A DNA stretch of 64,000 nucleotides from Pseudomonas fluorescens (lineage in GTDB: Bacteria > Pseudomonadota > Gammaproteobacteria > Pseudomonadales > Pseudomonadaceae). The DNA lies in assembly GCF_001623525.1 (NCBI RefSeq), contig NZ_CP015225.1:2604001-2668000 (forward strand), in the 5' to 3' direction. Below the pieces are notes generated by a model. That model was not told the origin of the DNA, searched no databases, and worked only from the letters and a program-made list of their open reading frames with translations. Both the position numbers and the translations under genes were made by a program. The first letter of the stretch is position 1. Each line of letters begins with the position of its first letter. This document shows, piece by piece, positions 46,474-56,308 of the stretch.

Positions 46474-49050
46474 TCAGGAACCCGTTTTCGGCAGCGGCAG
46501 GCCACTCTCCAATAAGCGTGCAAAGGCTTGCTTGTCGATCGGCCGGCTGAGGAAATAACCCTGCACCTCGTGGCACTGGTCCGAGCCCAGTGAGCCGAGC
46601 TGGGCCAGGGTTTCCACGCCCTCGGCAGTCACCGTCAGCCCCATGGCCTTGCCCAGGTTGATGATCGCCTGCACCACGGCGCGGTCATTGCTGCTGTTGC
46701 TCATCGAAGCAATGAAGCGCTTGTCGATCTTGATGCCATCGAATGGATAGGTGCGCAGATAACCGAGGGACGAATAACCGGTACCGAAATCGTCCATGTT
46801 CAAGCGCACGCCCAGTTCCTTCAGGGCATTCATGACCTGCAGAGCGCCATCAACGTCGTTGAGCATCACGTTTTCAGTGATCTCCAGTTCCAGGCGACTC
46901 GCCGGGAAACGGGTTTCGATCAACACCTGTCGCACATCCTCCACCACATCGCTGCGCTCGAACTGCGCCGGTGACAGATTGACCGAAACCATCAATTCTC
47001 CCGGCCAGGTCAGTGCGGTTTCGCAGGCCTCGCGCAATACCCATCGCGAAAGCGGGACAATCAGGTCGGTTTGCTCGGCCAATGGAATAAAGGCGTCGGG
47101 GCTCAACAAGCCTTGGGTCGGATGCTGCCAGCGCACCAAAGCCTCGACCGCCACGATCTCCCGACCATCGACGGTGTAGCGCGGCTGGAAATGCAGGACG
47201 AATTCGTTTTTCTTCACCGCCTGGCGCAGGTCGCTCTCCAGTTGGCGACGATGCTGGATCTGATCGTTCATCTGCGAAGCGAAATAGCACCAGGTTTTCT
47301 TGCCCTCGGACTTGGCCTGGTACAAGGCAATGTCGGCGCAGCGGATCAGTTCTCCGGGGACATAACCCTGGCGGCGGCTGACAGCGATGCCAATGCTCGC
47401 GCCGATGTGCAACGAATGGGTTTCGTAGAGGATCGGCTGCTGCAGGCTGTCGATCAGCCGCTCACAGAATCGATCGATCTCAGTGGTGTGCTCCATCCCG
47501 TTGAGCACCACCACGAACTCGTCCCCTCCCAGGCGCGCCACCAGGTCTTGCTCGCGGGTACAGTCGCGCAGTCGCTGGGCCACTTCCAGCAACACCGCGT
47601 CGCCGGCCGGGTGGCCGAGAGAGTCGTTGATCGGCTTGAAGTTGTCCAGGTCGACCATCAGCAAGGTCAGCGGCGCGGAATGCTCCTTGGCCACCAGCGC
47701 ATCATCAAGATGTCGCGCCAGCTTGTTACGGTTCGGCAGGCCGGTCAGTGCATCATGCATCGACAGGTGCTGGACCTGGGCATGGGCCGCCACTTCATCG
47801 GTGATGTCACTGGCGGTGCCGCGATAGCCCACCACCTCAGCCTTGTTAAAGATCGGGCGTGCCGAGACACGGCAGAAACGCAACTGCCCGGAATGATCAC
47901 GGTAGGAACAGCGCAAGTTGCTGGCGTTCTGTTCCTCCGTCAACTTGCCCAGCCAGAGGGCAATCGGCGTGGTGTCGCAATACAGCAGTTGTTCGATGTC
48001 CTGCCCCAGCCATTGCTGGTCGGAAAACCCGGTGACCGTATTGAAACGCCCCGACAGATAAGTGATGCGTTGCTGCCCGTCGATTTCCCAAATCCAGTCG
48101 GAAGCCGCCTCGGCCACGGCCCGGAAGCGCTCTTCGCTGGCCTCCAGGGCATGCGCCGACTGTTCCAGGCTGTCGTAACTGGCGTCCACATGCCGTGCCG
48201 TGCGCAACGCATAGCGAGAAAAGTAAGCGGTCAGCAGTGCCAGAATCAGCAACGCGCCACCCAGCGGCGGCAACAGGGACCAGAGCAATTGCTGGCCCGG
48301 CCGCTCCAGGCGAGACACCAGGCTGAAACCGGTACTGTCCAGCGGCACGGCCGGCCGGCCAGGCTCAAGCTCGGTGTCTTTCTTGAGATTCAAGTCGGTG
48401 AGGCCATAACTCTTGCCCAACTTGCGCAGCTTGACCGGCGTCAGTTGGTCGACGAACAGCAAGACCGAGGTGCCTTTGGACTCGACCTGGGGTCGTTCGT
48501 CGTTGGGCAGGATCACCGAAGCCGTCATGATGGCCGGCCAGCCCTCGAACAAGGTGTAGCGAGTCATGGACATCGTCAGGTCGGGCTGCGCCTGGAGCTG
48601 GTCGACCAGGTCCGTCAGCGATGCATTCATATACATCGCGGCATCACCTTGGACATTGCGCCCGCGCACCACGGCATATTTGGTGCGTTGCCGATCAACG
48701 ACAAACACACCCTCGTATTCATCATTGGTGAACAGGGTTTTGCCCATGTTCTGTTCGGCGTAGGCCCATTGCACATCGACTTCACCGTTGAGGCGCTCGT
48801 AGCCCGTGGTCCAGTAGGCATAGCTGGCAATGTAGTTTTTCGAAGCGGTGATGCGATTCTCGAGGGCACGCTCGATATAGAAATGCGTCTTGCGCACATC
48901 CTCCGCGTCCAGCTTTTGCGCAATATTGAACAACGCGGCAACCGCCACCAGAACGCCCAGGACAAAAAGTGCCCCGACCGCCACGACCAGGCGACGGGTA
49001 ATCGGTGTGTGACGCGCAGTGTTTGAAGGGGTATCGGCAGCGGAATCCAT
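46474..49050 (-). CDS. CHASE4-PAS-GGDEF-EAL membrane protein (c-di-GMP turnover)
   Basis: An 858-residue sensor. Two transmembrane helices (about residues 20-45 and 265-285) flank a periplasmic CHASE4 domain (EVDVQWAYAEQNMGKTLF region). A PAS domain follows (residues 300-420), then GGDEF (LGGDEFVVVL, with a product-inhibition RxxD, REQD, just upstream) and EAL (VEALVRWQHP, ITENVML, DDFGTGYSSLGYL, EGVET). Both catalytic domains look intact, so it may make and degrade c-di-GMP; in many such hybrids the EAL activity prevails. Signal unknown. Confidence 0.93.
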   Translation of the reverse strand: MDSAADTPSNTARHTPITRRLVVAVGALFVLGVLVAVAALFNIAQKLDAEDVRKTHFYIERALENRITASKNYIASYAYWTTGYERLNGEVDVQWAYAEQNMGKTLFTNDEYEGVFVVDRQRTKYAVVRGRNVQGDAAMYMNASLTDLVDQLQAQPDLTMSMTRYTLFEGWPAIMTASVILPNDERPQVESKGTSVLLFVDQLTPVKLRKLGKSYGLTDLNLKKDTELEPGRPAVPLDSTGFSLVSRLERPGQQLLWSLLPPLGGALLILALLTAYFSRYALRTARHVDASYDSLEQSAHALEASEERFRAVAEAASDWIWEIDGQQRITYLSGRFNTVTGFSDQQWLGQDIEQLLYCDTTPIALWLGKLTEEQNASNLRCSYRDHSGQLRFCRVSARPIFNKAEVVGYRGTASDITDEVAAHAQVQHLSMHDALTGLPNRNKLARHLDDALVAKEHSAPLTLLMVDLDNFKPINDSLGHPAGDAVLLEVAQRLRDCTREQDLVARLGGDEFVVVLNGMEHTTEIDRFCERLIDSLQQPILYETHSLHIGASIGIAVSRRQGYVPGELIRCADIALYQAKSEGKKTWCYFASQMNDQIQHRRQLESDLRQAVKKNEFVLHFQPRYTVDGREIVAVEALVRWQHPTQGLLSPDAFIPLAEQTDLIVPLSRWVLREACETALTWPGELMVSVNLSPAQFERSDVVEDVRQVLIETRFPASRLELEITENVMLNDVDGALQVMNALKELGVRLNMDDFGTGYSSLGYLRTYPFDGIKIDKRFIASMSNSSNDRAVVQAIINLGKAMGLTVTAEGVETLAQLGSLGSDQCHEVQGYFLSRPIDKQAFARLLESGLPLPKTGS

Positions 49051-49255
49051 TGATCTGCTCCTGTCCTGTCAACGCTGGCTCCGATCGAGAACGGTGAGGA
49101 TCCGCGGCCAGTCATGCTCCCAACCTTAGCACCCGCTGCCTGATCATTTGGCGAGCCCACGGTTCTTTGCGAAAGAACCTACACACCTCGTCTATGGCAC
49201 CAGCGCAGTGTCTGAACAATGGACCGTGGCACGTTGCCGATGATTCCAACCGATC

Positions 49256-50827
49256 TCAACGATCCGAGCGCGCCAGCGTATCGAGCCCACCTTCCGTCGA
49301 TAGCACCGCCACACGGTTGCGGCCGTTGTACTTGGCCTGGTAAAGCGCCGCATCGGCCCGCTGGATGAAGACTTCGATGCTGTCCAGGCTGCTGGGCACA
49401 AAGGCATAGCAGCCCAGGCTCACCGTGAGGTAACCGGTCGGAGAGCCGGAATGGATGATGTGCTTGTCGATGACGCTGCGGCGGATCTGTTCGGCCAACG
49501 CCATGGCCCCCGAAAGATTGGTGTCGGGCAACAAAACCGCAAACTCTTCGCCGCCATACCGCACCGCCAGATCGGCCTTGCGATGGCAACAGTCCTTGAG
49601 CACCTTGGCCACTTCCGCCAGACAATGGTCCCCGGCCACGTGCCCATAGGCGTCGTTGTAGCGCTTGAAGAAATCGATATCGAGCATGATCAGGCTCAAG
49701 GGACTGCGCTGACGGGCGCCCCGCCCGAATTCGACGTCCAAGGCCCGTTCGAACAGACGCCGGTTCGCCAGCCCGGTGAGGCTGTCATGGGTGGCAATCA
49801 GCTCCAACGCTTCCTGAGCCTTGCGCAAGTCAGCCTCGATCCGTTCGCTGTTACGTACCTGGCGCACGAATACCCAGCCGAACAAGCAAATGCCCAGCAC
49901 CACCAGGCCGACAATCAGACTGGATTGGAAAGCCCTGTCATGCCATCCCGACAGGATCGCTTCTTCGGACACCGCGGCGGTGACCACCAGCGGATAGGCC
50001 TGTAAATGTTGGTGCCCATACAGCCTGACGACGCCATCGATGGCTGATCGGATGATTGCATCGCTGGCCATCACGCTTGCCGCGTCATGCTTGAAGATAT
50101 TCTCTTCACCCAGCGGATGACCGATTCGCGCCTGATCAAAAGGGCGACGCGCCAACAGTGTCCCGTCAGACAAGGCCAGGGCCATCTCGCCTTGATCATC
50201 CAGACTGAAGCTCCTGAAAAATCGGTCGAAGTACGACATTTTGATGCCGGCCATCAACACGCCTTGGAAGTTGCCATCCTGATCGTTCAAACGTCGGGAA
50301 ACGGGAATGATCCACTCGCCGTTTTGCCGGCTGCGGATCGCCGGGCCGATATGAGCGATCAAGGAGGCATTCTGTTCGTGGAAAGTAAAATACTCCCGAT
50401 CCGCCACCCCTGCGCCCCTGTGCAGGTTGTCAAAAGAGGTCACCACCCAGTGACCGTGCTTGTCGAACAGGAACAGGCCATGCAATTGCTCAAGCGATTG
50501 CACACGTCGGGCAAAGGTTTGCTGCAAACGCGGCTGTACGGCGGGACCATAGCCATCGACCTGGATCCAATCCGCCAGGCTGGCCAACACCAGATCAGCT
50601 TGGAGAAAGGTGTCCTGGGCCTGCTGGGCCATGGCCCGGGTAAGAGTCGCCGAAGCGACGCGGGCCGACTCCAGGTCGTGGCTGCGGGACTGCTCCAACT
50701 GCAGGTAAAGCAAACCGCACAAGCACAGGCACACCGCCGCGATAAACGTCACCGCTGCCTTGAGCAACGGCAGGCGCTTCAAGGCACCGCCAGGGGCATG
50801 GAAAGGATCGAGAATAGGGATAGGCAA
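49256..50827 (-). CDS. Membrane diguanylate cyclase with periplasmic Cache-type sensor
   Basis: A 523-residue diguanylate cyclase. Two transmembrane helices (AAVTFIAAVCLCLCGLLYL and SLIVGLVVLGICLFGWVFV) enclose a periplasmic double-Cache-like domain. The cytoplasmic GGDEF domain has GGEEF, with an inhibitory RxxD (RKAD) five residues before it, so it should be active and product-inhibited. The start is uncertain: I use the TTG at 50827, which follows AGGA; the open frame extends to another TTG at 50959, and no ATG suits. A palindrome GAGCGAATTCGCTC (50854-50867) lies just upstream. Confidence 0.85.
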   Translation of the reverse strand: MPIPILDPFHAPGGALKRLPLLKAAVTFIAAVCLCLCGLLYLQLEQSRSHDLESARVASATLTRAMAQQAQDTFLQADLVLASLADWIQVDGYGPAVQPRLQQTFARRVQSLEQLHGLFLFDKHGHWVVTSFDNLHRGAGVADREYFTFHEQNASLIAHIGPAIRSRQNGEWIIPVSRRLNDQDGNFQGVLMAGIKMSYFDRFFRSFSLDDQGEMALALSDGTLLARRPFDQARIGHPLGEENIFKHDAASVMASDAIIRSAIDGVVRLYGHQHLQAYPLVVTAAVSEEAILSGWHDRAFQSSLIVGLVVLGICLFGWVFVRQVRNSERIEADLRKAQEALELIATHDSLTGLANRRLFERALDVEFGRGARQRSPLSLIMLDIDFFKRYNDAYGHVAGDHCLAEVAKVLKDCCHRKADLAVRYGGEEFAVLLPDTNLSGAMALAEQIRRSVIDKHIIHSGSPTGYLTVSLGCYAFVPSSLDSIEVFIQRADAALYQAKYNGRNRVAVLSTEGGLDTLARSDR

Positions 50828-51031
50828 GCGAATTCCTGAAGGGGGCAAAACATGAGCGAATTCGCTCAAAGCCCCCAATATTCGTGAGCTTAGCCTACCG
50901 CTTGTGAGGCGGCAATTTGCCCGTGCAGCAGAGCCGATGGGTGGCTGCAGTGGATCCAAAAAACCGCCTGCCAGCCGATAAAAATGCCCTCTTCAGAACA
51001 AAGAAATTCCCTGTGGCCAGGTTTGCGACTC

Positions 51032-51691
51032 TCACCGTACCGGGGGCACCCGGATCTCCCCGGCCCGGCATTGTGTCCTGACGCCCCTGCCACACGCGGC
51101 GAACGCCAGGTCCTTGTCCATGCACACTCGCACTTCCGACAATTGAGGTCCGCTGCAAATCACCGCAATGCCGTCGGACGCAATGCCTGGATTGCTTTGG
51201 CGGAACAGCCGGATGATTTCATCAGCCTCGAAATAATACGAGGAGTTGAGCGGTTGCAGCTGCGGTGGGATTTTCACCGCGCCCAAGGCTTTGTCGGCAA
51301 CCTCCAGGTAGCCCATGGCGCCCAGGCCACTGCAAGTGCCGTGCTTGGACCATTCATGCGCCATCAACTTGCGGGTGGGAAACAAGGTCAGGCCCTTCTG
51401 CTGCTCCGCCGCCGTCAACGGCACCTGGGGCGCACAGGATTGCGGCCAGCCGCCCCGAGTGTATTGCGGCCAGAGGCCATGGAGCACAAAGCCGTAACCC
51501 TTGCCGGAACACTGCGCATCCTTCTGGTGAGTCAGGCAGAACGTCGGCGACCAGGACAGCGCCAGCAAGTAGTAATCGAATACCCCTGCCACGGATTGAG
51601 TCCGTGCGTTGCCGGATTCGCGGGCATTGGCCGCGCCCATGGAACCCAGGGTCAGTACCACCAACGCGACAATGGCAAGACGTTGTTTCAT
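51032..51691 (-). CDS. Periplasmic ribonuclease of the T2 family
   Basis: A 219-residue RNase I-like enzyme with signal peptide (LAIVALVVLTLGSMGAANA). The two conserved catalytic segments are FVLHGLWPQY and HEWSKHGTC, with both histidines. Six or more cysteines suggest disulphides. It degrades RNA non-specifically in the periplasm. ATG at 51691 with AAGGAG upstream; the frame extends further without reason. Confidence 0.93.
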   Translation of the reverse strand: MKQRLAIVALVVLTLGSMGAANARESGNARTQSVAGVFDYYLLALSWSPTFCLTHQKDAQCSGKGYGFVLHGLWPQYTRGGWPQSCAPQVPLTAAEQQKGLTLFPTRKLMAHEWSKHGTCSGLGAMGYLEVADKALGAVKIPPQLQPLNSSYYFEADEIIRLFRQSNPGIASDGIAVICSGPQLSEVRVCMDKDLAFAACGRGVRTQCRAGEIRVPPVR

Positions 51692-51869
51692 TGACCCACT
51701 CCTTGGGGCGATTGTGCGAAAGCAAGATGATCGGGCGATGATTGTTTCAACCTTGTGTTTCAAATCTCTGAAGGGCTGTTTTTTACAAGCAAACCTTGCC
51801 GGGGGCTATCTAAATTGCGTAACGCCCCATAACGTAGATCGCCTTTGACTTTTACGTGCCCCGTCACCC

Positions 51870-53228
51870 ATGAGCAAATCGACCCGAACCGATGACGAAC
51901 AGCCCCTGACCCGACCCGACGCCGTCAGCCTGCGCGTGGCCTTCTGGTTCTGGCTCAAACTAGGCTTCATCAGCTTCGGCGGCCCTGCGGGGCAGATCTC
52001 GATCATGCACCAGGAGTTGGTGGAGCGCCGACGCTGGATTTCCGAACGACGATTCCTGCATGCCCTCAATTACTGCATGTTGCTGCCGGGGCCAGAAGCC
52101 CAGCAACTGGCCACCTACCTGGGCTGGCTGATGCACCGCAGTTGGGGCGGGATCATCGCCGGGGCATTGTTCGTACTGCCTTCGCTGTTCATCCTCATCA
52201 CCTTGTCCTGGCTGTATGTCGCCTTTGGCGAAGTGCCGGTGGTGGCGGGCATTTTCTACGGCATCAAGCCAGCGGTAACAGCAATCGTGGTGCATGCCGC
52301 CCACCGGATCGGCTCCCGCGCACTCAAGAACAATTGGCTGTGGGCGATCGCTGCGGCGTCCTTCACGGCGATATTTGCCTTCAACGTGCCCTTCCCGCTG
52401 ATCGTGCTGGGCGCCGCCGTCATCGGTTACCTGGGTGGTCGCTGGGTACCGGAAAAATTCAGCCTGGGCGGCCACGATGACAAGCACCAATCCTTCGGCC
52501 CGGCATTGATCGACGATGACACCCCGCCCCCGGAGCACGTCCGGTTCAGCGCTTTCAGGCTCGCCCGGCTGGCGATAATCGGTGCCCTGCTGTGGACGTT
52601 GCCAATGGGCCTGCTGACCGCGGTGTTCGGCTGGGAAGGCACGCTGACGCAAATGGCCTGGTTTTTCACCAAGGCTGCATTGTTGACGTTCGGCGGTGCC
52701 TATGCGGTTTTGCCCTACGTGTACCAGGGTGCCGTCGGACACTTCGGCTGGCTGACGCCGACACAAATGATCGACGGCCTGGCCCTGGGCGAAACCACGC
52801 CCGGGCCGCTGATCATGGTCGTGGCCTTCGTCGGTTTCGTCGGAGGCTACGTGATGCAGGTGTTCGGTCCCGAACAGGCGTTTCTCGCCGGGGCCGTCGC
52901 GGCCACACTGGTGACCTGGTTCACGTTCCTGCCCTCATTCCTGTTCATCCTGGCCGGCGGCCCATTGGTGGAGTCGACGCACAACACGCTGAAATTCACC
53001 GCGCCGCTGACTGCGATCACCGCGGCGGTGGTCGGGGTGATCCTCAACCTGGCGTGCTTCTTCGGTTACCACGTACTCTGGCCCAATGGTTTTGCAGGTG
53101 CCCTGGACTGGCCGTCGGCAATCATCGCAATCGCAGCGGCCGTTGCGCTGTTTCGCTACAAGCTGGGGGTGATCCAGGTGTTGATCGCGTGCGGGCTGGC
53201 TGGGCTGGCGGTGCACTTGCTGCGCTAG
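51870..53228 (+). CDS. chrA: Chromate efflux transporter, long type
   Basis: A 452-residue permease of the CHR family made of two homologous halves. Each begins with the FISFGGPAGQI / LLTFGGAYAVLP type motif (KLGFISFGGPAGQISIM near residue 30; KAALLTFGGAYAVLPYV near residue 265). It expels chromate, probably by a proton or sulphate gradient. No chrB regulator is adjacent. Its stop overlaps by 4 bp the stop of the convergent acetyltransferase gene. Confidence 0.94.
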   Translation: MSKSTRTDDEQPLTRPDAVSLRVAFWFWLKLGFISFGGPAGQISIMHQELVERRRWISERRFLHALNYCMLLPGPEAQQLATYLGWLMHRSWGGIIAGALFVLPSLFILITLSWLYVAFGEVPVVAGIFYGIKPAVTAIVVHAAHRIGSRALKNNWLWAIAAASFTAIFAFNVPFPLIVLGAAVIGYLGGRWVPEKFSLGGHDDKHQSFGPALIDDDTPPPEHVRFSAFRLARLAIIGALLWTLPMGLLTAVFGWEGTLTQMAWFFTKAALLTFGGAYAVLPYVYQGAVGHFGWLTPTQMIDGLALGETTPGPLIMVVAFVGFVGGYVMQVFGPEQAFLAGAVAATLVTWFTFLPSFLFILAGGPLVESTHNTLKFTAPLTAITAAVVGVILNLACFFGYHVLWPNGFAGALDWPSAIIAIAAAVALFRYKLGVIQVLIACGLAGLAVHLLR

Positions 53229-53656
53229 ACGAGACGTTTGCCCAGGTAGGTCGCCGAAGCCGGGCACAAGGTTTTGAATTGGGCCGTCGCACCGATCGAA
53301 GCAGGCGCCAGCGATCGGTCCCGCGCCTGATAGCCCTGGCCGGTAAAAAACGCGGCGGCACTGTCAGTCAGCAGATGGAGCTGCCCTACAGCCTCACGTT
53401 TTGCAAACGCCTCGATAGCGGCCAACACCGCCGCGCCAACGCCCTTCCCCCGCTGTCCCTCGAGGACAACCAGCGAGCGCAGCAACCGGTCAGCCCCCTC
53501 CCCCTCGATGCCACCAAACGCCACAACAACATCTTGGTCGCTGAAGCTGAAGAACTGTCGACCGGGATACGCCAGATCGTCGATGGGTAGACCGGCCAGG
53601 GTGAGCGCATCGCGCAAAGGTCCCAGGTCGTTGTTGCTCAGAACTATCATGCGCAT
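53225..53656 (-). CDS. GNAT acetyltransferase, ArsN2-like
   Basis: A 143-residue acetyltransferase. The acetyl-CoA loop is VVLEGQRGKGVGAAVLAAIE, with LHLLTDSAAAFFTGQGYQ as the typical C-terminal strand-helix. This arrangement is that of ArsN2, linked to arsenic resistance (acetylation of arsenic-containing amino acids is known for the related ArsN1). No ars operon is nearby. I use the ATG at 53656; the frame is open further upstream. Confidence 0.78.
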   Translation of the reverse strand: MRMIVLSNNDLGPLRDALTLAGLPIDDLAYPGRQFFSFSDQDVVVAFGGIEGEGADRLLRSLVVLEGQRGKGVGAAVLAAIEAFAKREAVGQLHLLTDSAAAFFTGQGYQARDRSLAPASIGATAQFKTLCPASATYLGKRLV

Positions 53657-53787
53657 GGTGGGTGCTCGGTCCTGTGTGCTGTCCTGATCATCGGGGCATT
53701 CCCGAATTTGGTTACAACTCACGGGGTGAATCGGAAGGTGAAGTTCAATAGGATTGCTCAAAAGTAAGCCACTGGCGTACATTAGCA

Positions 53788-54102
53788 ATGATTTTTATTG
53801 AAACTCCAATTTTTACCCGTCGAGTCAAAGAACTGATGGATGACGATGATTTCGCTGTCCTACAGAAAATACTGGTCCGTGATCCTTCCGCTGGCGATGT
53901 AATGGAAGCCACTGGAGGGATCCGAAAGATCCGCATCGCAGCCAAAGGCCATGGCAAACGGGGTGGGGCCAGGGTGATCTACTACCACTTCGTCCATGCC
54001 TCGCGGATCGCGCTGTTGATGATATACCCGAAAAATGAACAGCAAGATTTGACTGTCGATCAACGCACAGCATTAAAAATGATTGTCGAGCACTGGAGAT
54101 AA
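53788..54102 (+). CDS. RelE/HigB-family mRNA interferase toxin
   Basis: A 104-residue toxin of the RelE superfamily. It begins MIFIETPIFTRRVKEL and has the core GGIRKIRIAAKGHGKRGGARVIYYHF and LLMIYPKNEQQDL, with the basic residues that contact ribosomal A-site RNA. The antitoxin gene follows 2 bp downstream. The toxin-first order is that of higBA-type modules. Confidence 0.92.
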   Translation: MIFIETPIFTRRVKELMDDDDFAVLQKILVRDPSAGDVMEATGGIRKIRIAAKGHGKRGGARVIYYHFVHASRIALLMIYPKNEQQDLTVDQRTALKMIVEHWR

Positions 54103-54104
54103 CC

Positions 54105-54392
54105 ATGAGCAAATTTTTCGATGAGCTGATGGAAAGCGTACAACAGATGGATGAAATCGTCCGAGGCGAACGCCAGCCGTCCCGGGAATTCATCGTCGAC
54201 GCGTTGCAAGTGAAAGAAATACGCAAGGCTACCGGCCTGACCCAAGCCAAATTCGCAGCACTGATCGACGTCCAATTGGGCACGCTTCGCAATTGGGAGC
54301 AAGGACGACGCGAGCCAACCGGCCCCGCCAAAGCGCTGCTGCGAGCGATTCATAATGATCCGAAACACGTGATCAGCGCCTTGGCAGTTTAA
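54105..54392 (+). CDS. HigA/NadS-type antitoxin with helix-turn-helix
   Basis: A 95-residue protein. The N-terminal 40 residues (MSKFFDELMESVQQMDEI) should bind the toxin. The C-terminal XRE helix-turn-helix is at about 48-90 (EIRKATGLTQAKFAALIDVQLGTLRNWEQGRR, given here as LTQAKFAAL and TLRNWEQGRR). It neutralises the upstream RelE-like toxin and represses the pair. Confidence 0.92.
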   Translation: MSKFFDELMESVQQMDEIVRGERQPSREFIVDALQVKEIRKATGLTQAKFAALIDVQLGTLRNWEQGRREPTGPAKALLRAIHNDPKHVISALAV

Positions 54393-54524
54393 GTGTTACC
54401 GAATCTTAGTCACCGCTTACATGTCGTGAAGGCGCTTGCTCCCCATACCACCCCATGACCCAGCGCAAATGAACACCCCAGCCCATCAGCTAAGCTCAAC
54501 CTATCATCACGACAGGGAATCGAC

Positions 54525-55013
54525 ATGAGCAAGGCAGACGAGCTAGCGGCCAAACTGAGGAAAACCCAGCAAACCCGCGCGGATACCGACAATTGCGCCG
54601 ACCTGGCGATCGAACACTGGCCCGCCCAGGTCTACGAACTGTATCGCCAGATCGAAATCTGGCTGGCGCCCGTGTGCGAGGCGGGCCTGGACATTCGGCG
54701 CAACCCCACCCATGTATTTGAAAGTCATTCCAGCGGTTCGACGTACAGCTACGCCATCGATCAACTGGTGATCGAAGGCAATCATCAGCGCATTTCATTC
54801 GACCCCATTGCACGTTTCTCGTCCAAGGGAGAGGGATGTATTGAAGTTCATATGAAGGGGCAGGAACACTGCATCGTGCGCAAACTTGGCGAACATGGTG
54901 AATCGCTCTGGCATATCCAGGCACTGCGCCTGAGCGGACAACCGTGTCCAGAACCCGCCATGCTGGACGAGGACACCTTGCTCGCGCTGGTAGAGCAAGG
55001 CCTGGGGCTTTAA
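54525..55013 (+). CDS. Protein of unknown function
   Basis: A 162-residue soluble protein that I do not recognise, starting MSKADELAAKLRKTQQTRAD. GGGAATCG precedes the start. The first 60 residues are likely helical, the remainder alternating strands (STYSYAIDQLVIEGNHQRISF). Its codon use is like that of the chromosome. It is followed by a terminator. The proximity to the toxin pair may be accidental. Confidence 0.75.
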   Translation: MSKADELAAKLRKTQQTRADTDNCADLAIEHWPAQVYELYRQIEIWLAPVCEAGLDIRRNPTHVFESHSSGSTYSYAIDQLVIEGNHQRISFDPIARFSSKGEGCIEVHMKGQEHCIVRKLGEHGESLWHIQALRLSGQPCPEPAMLDEDTLLALVEQGLGL

Positions 55014-55018
55014 CGCAA

Positions 55019-55045
55019 ATGGGCGACCCTTGAGGTCGCCCTTTC
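55019..55045. terminator. Terminator after the unknown gene
   Basis: GGGCGACC / GGTCGCCC hairpin with TTTC tail, between convergent genes. Confidence 0.85.
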
Positions 55046-55090
55046 AATTGTGTTTACACCAGGTCCTTCCTCGACTGACGGATATTTATC

Positions 55091-56308
55091 TCAACCCACC
55101 GTGCTGTAGGGCGTTGCTTGTGTAGTCGATGAAGATTCCCGAACCGCTGACCGAGCAGCCAGCACCGCAAGAACAGCGGCAACACCCAACACCGCCGCAC
55201 TGGTTTCGAAGGTCGCGCAATAGCCACTCAGGTCGAACAGAAGGCCGCCCACTGTCGCGCCCGCGGCGATGGCGAGCTGGACGATCGCCACCATCAGACC
55301 GCCGCCGGCTTCGGCATCTTCCGGTAGCGTTCGCGAAAGCCAGGTCCACCAACCTACGGGCGCCGCCGTGGCCACCAGGCCCCAAAGGCCGAGCAGGAAG
55401 GTCGCGATCGTTATCGACCCGCCGAACCCCACCAGGGCAATGGCAATTGCCGCCATCAACAGCGGGATGACGATGAGCGTCCGATAGAGGTTGTTTTTCA
55501 AGCAGACCCCGATCAGAAAGGTGCCCAGCAGACCCGCCACACCGATCACCAGCAGCATGAAGGACAGCATGGAAACACTCACCTGTGTCACCGTTTCAAG
55601 GAACGGACGCAGGTAGGTGAACAACATGAACTGGCCCATGAAAAATGTGCTGACCGCCAGCATGCCCAGCGCGACCGGTGCCCGGGTCATCAACTTGAAG
55701 ACATTGGTGCCGCCCCGCTTCGCCTGCGAAGGCATGGAGGGCAGGCGTAGCAGGAGCCAGACCAGGGCGATGGCGGCGACGGGCACGATACAGAAAAACG
55801 CGCCACGCCAACCGATGATCGCCCCCAGGAAACTGCCCAGCGGCGCAGCGACCACCGTCGCCAAGGCATTGCCGCCATTGACGATGGCCAGAGCCTGCGG
55901 AACCTGATCGTCCGGCACGAGCCGCATGGCCGTGGCCGCCGACAACGACCAGAAGCCGCCAATCGCCACGCCGATCAACGCGCGACCGAGCATGAATACC
56001 GGGTAATTCGGCGCGAACGCCACCACGGTGCCTGAAACGATCATCAGCAATGTCAGCCCCAGGAGAAGCCATTTGCGATCGACCTGGGCGGCAATCGAGG
56101 CGATGAACAGACTGGTGATCAGGGCAAAGGCGCCAGAGACGGCAATGCCTTGGCCGGCCTGCCCTTCGCTGACGTGAAGATCGGCCGCTACCGGCGTCAG
56201 CAAGCTGACCGGCATGAACTCCGAAGCAACCAGCACGAACGCGGCGAGCGACATGGCAAGTACCGCGCCCCAGGCGGGCGGGTCTTGTGACAATGGGTTA
56301 TCGGTCAT
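55091..56308 (-). CDS. MFS transporter, DHA1 family
   Basis: A 405-residue permease with twelve helices. The early VLVASEFMPVSLLTPVAADL segment and the IASIAAQVDRKWLLLG loop (motif A) are as in sugar-efflux/drug transporters. The ATG at 56308 (MTDNPLSQDPPAWG) has AGGA upstream; the frame extends to 56386 without support. It diverges from an AraC regulator that presumably controls it. Substrate unknown. Confidence 0.9.
   Translation of the reverse strand: MTDNPLSQDPPAWGAVLAMSLAAFVLVASEFMPVSLLTPVAADLHVSEGQAGQGIAVSGAFALITSLFIASIAAQVDRKWLLLGLTLLMIVSGTVVAFAPNYPVFMLGRALIGVAIGGFWSLSAATAMRLVPDDQVPQALAIVNGGNALATVVAAPLGSFLGAIIGWRGAFFCIVPVAAIALVWLLLRLPSMPSQAKRGGTNVFKLMTRAPVALGMLAVSTFFMGQFMLFTYLRPFLETVTQVSVSMLSFMLLVIGVAGLLGTFLIGVCLKNNLYRTLIVIPLLMAAIAIALVGFGGSITIATFLLGLWGLVATAAPVGWWTWLSRTLPEDAEAGGGLMVAIVQLAIAAGATVGGLLFDLSGYCATFETSAAVLGVAAVLAVLAARSAVRESSSTTQATPYSTVG

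Noticed and set aside
51870..53656. A chromate/arsenic resistance island
   Set aside because: chrA and the ArsN2-like gene are convergent and alone; no chrB, arsR, arsC or mobile genes are adjacent.
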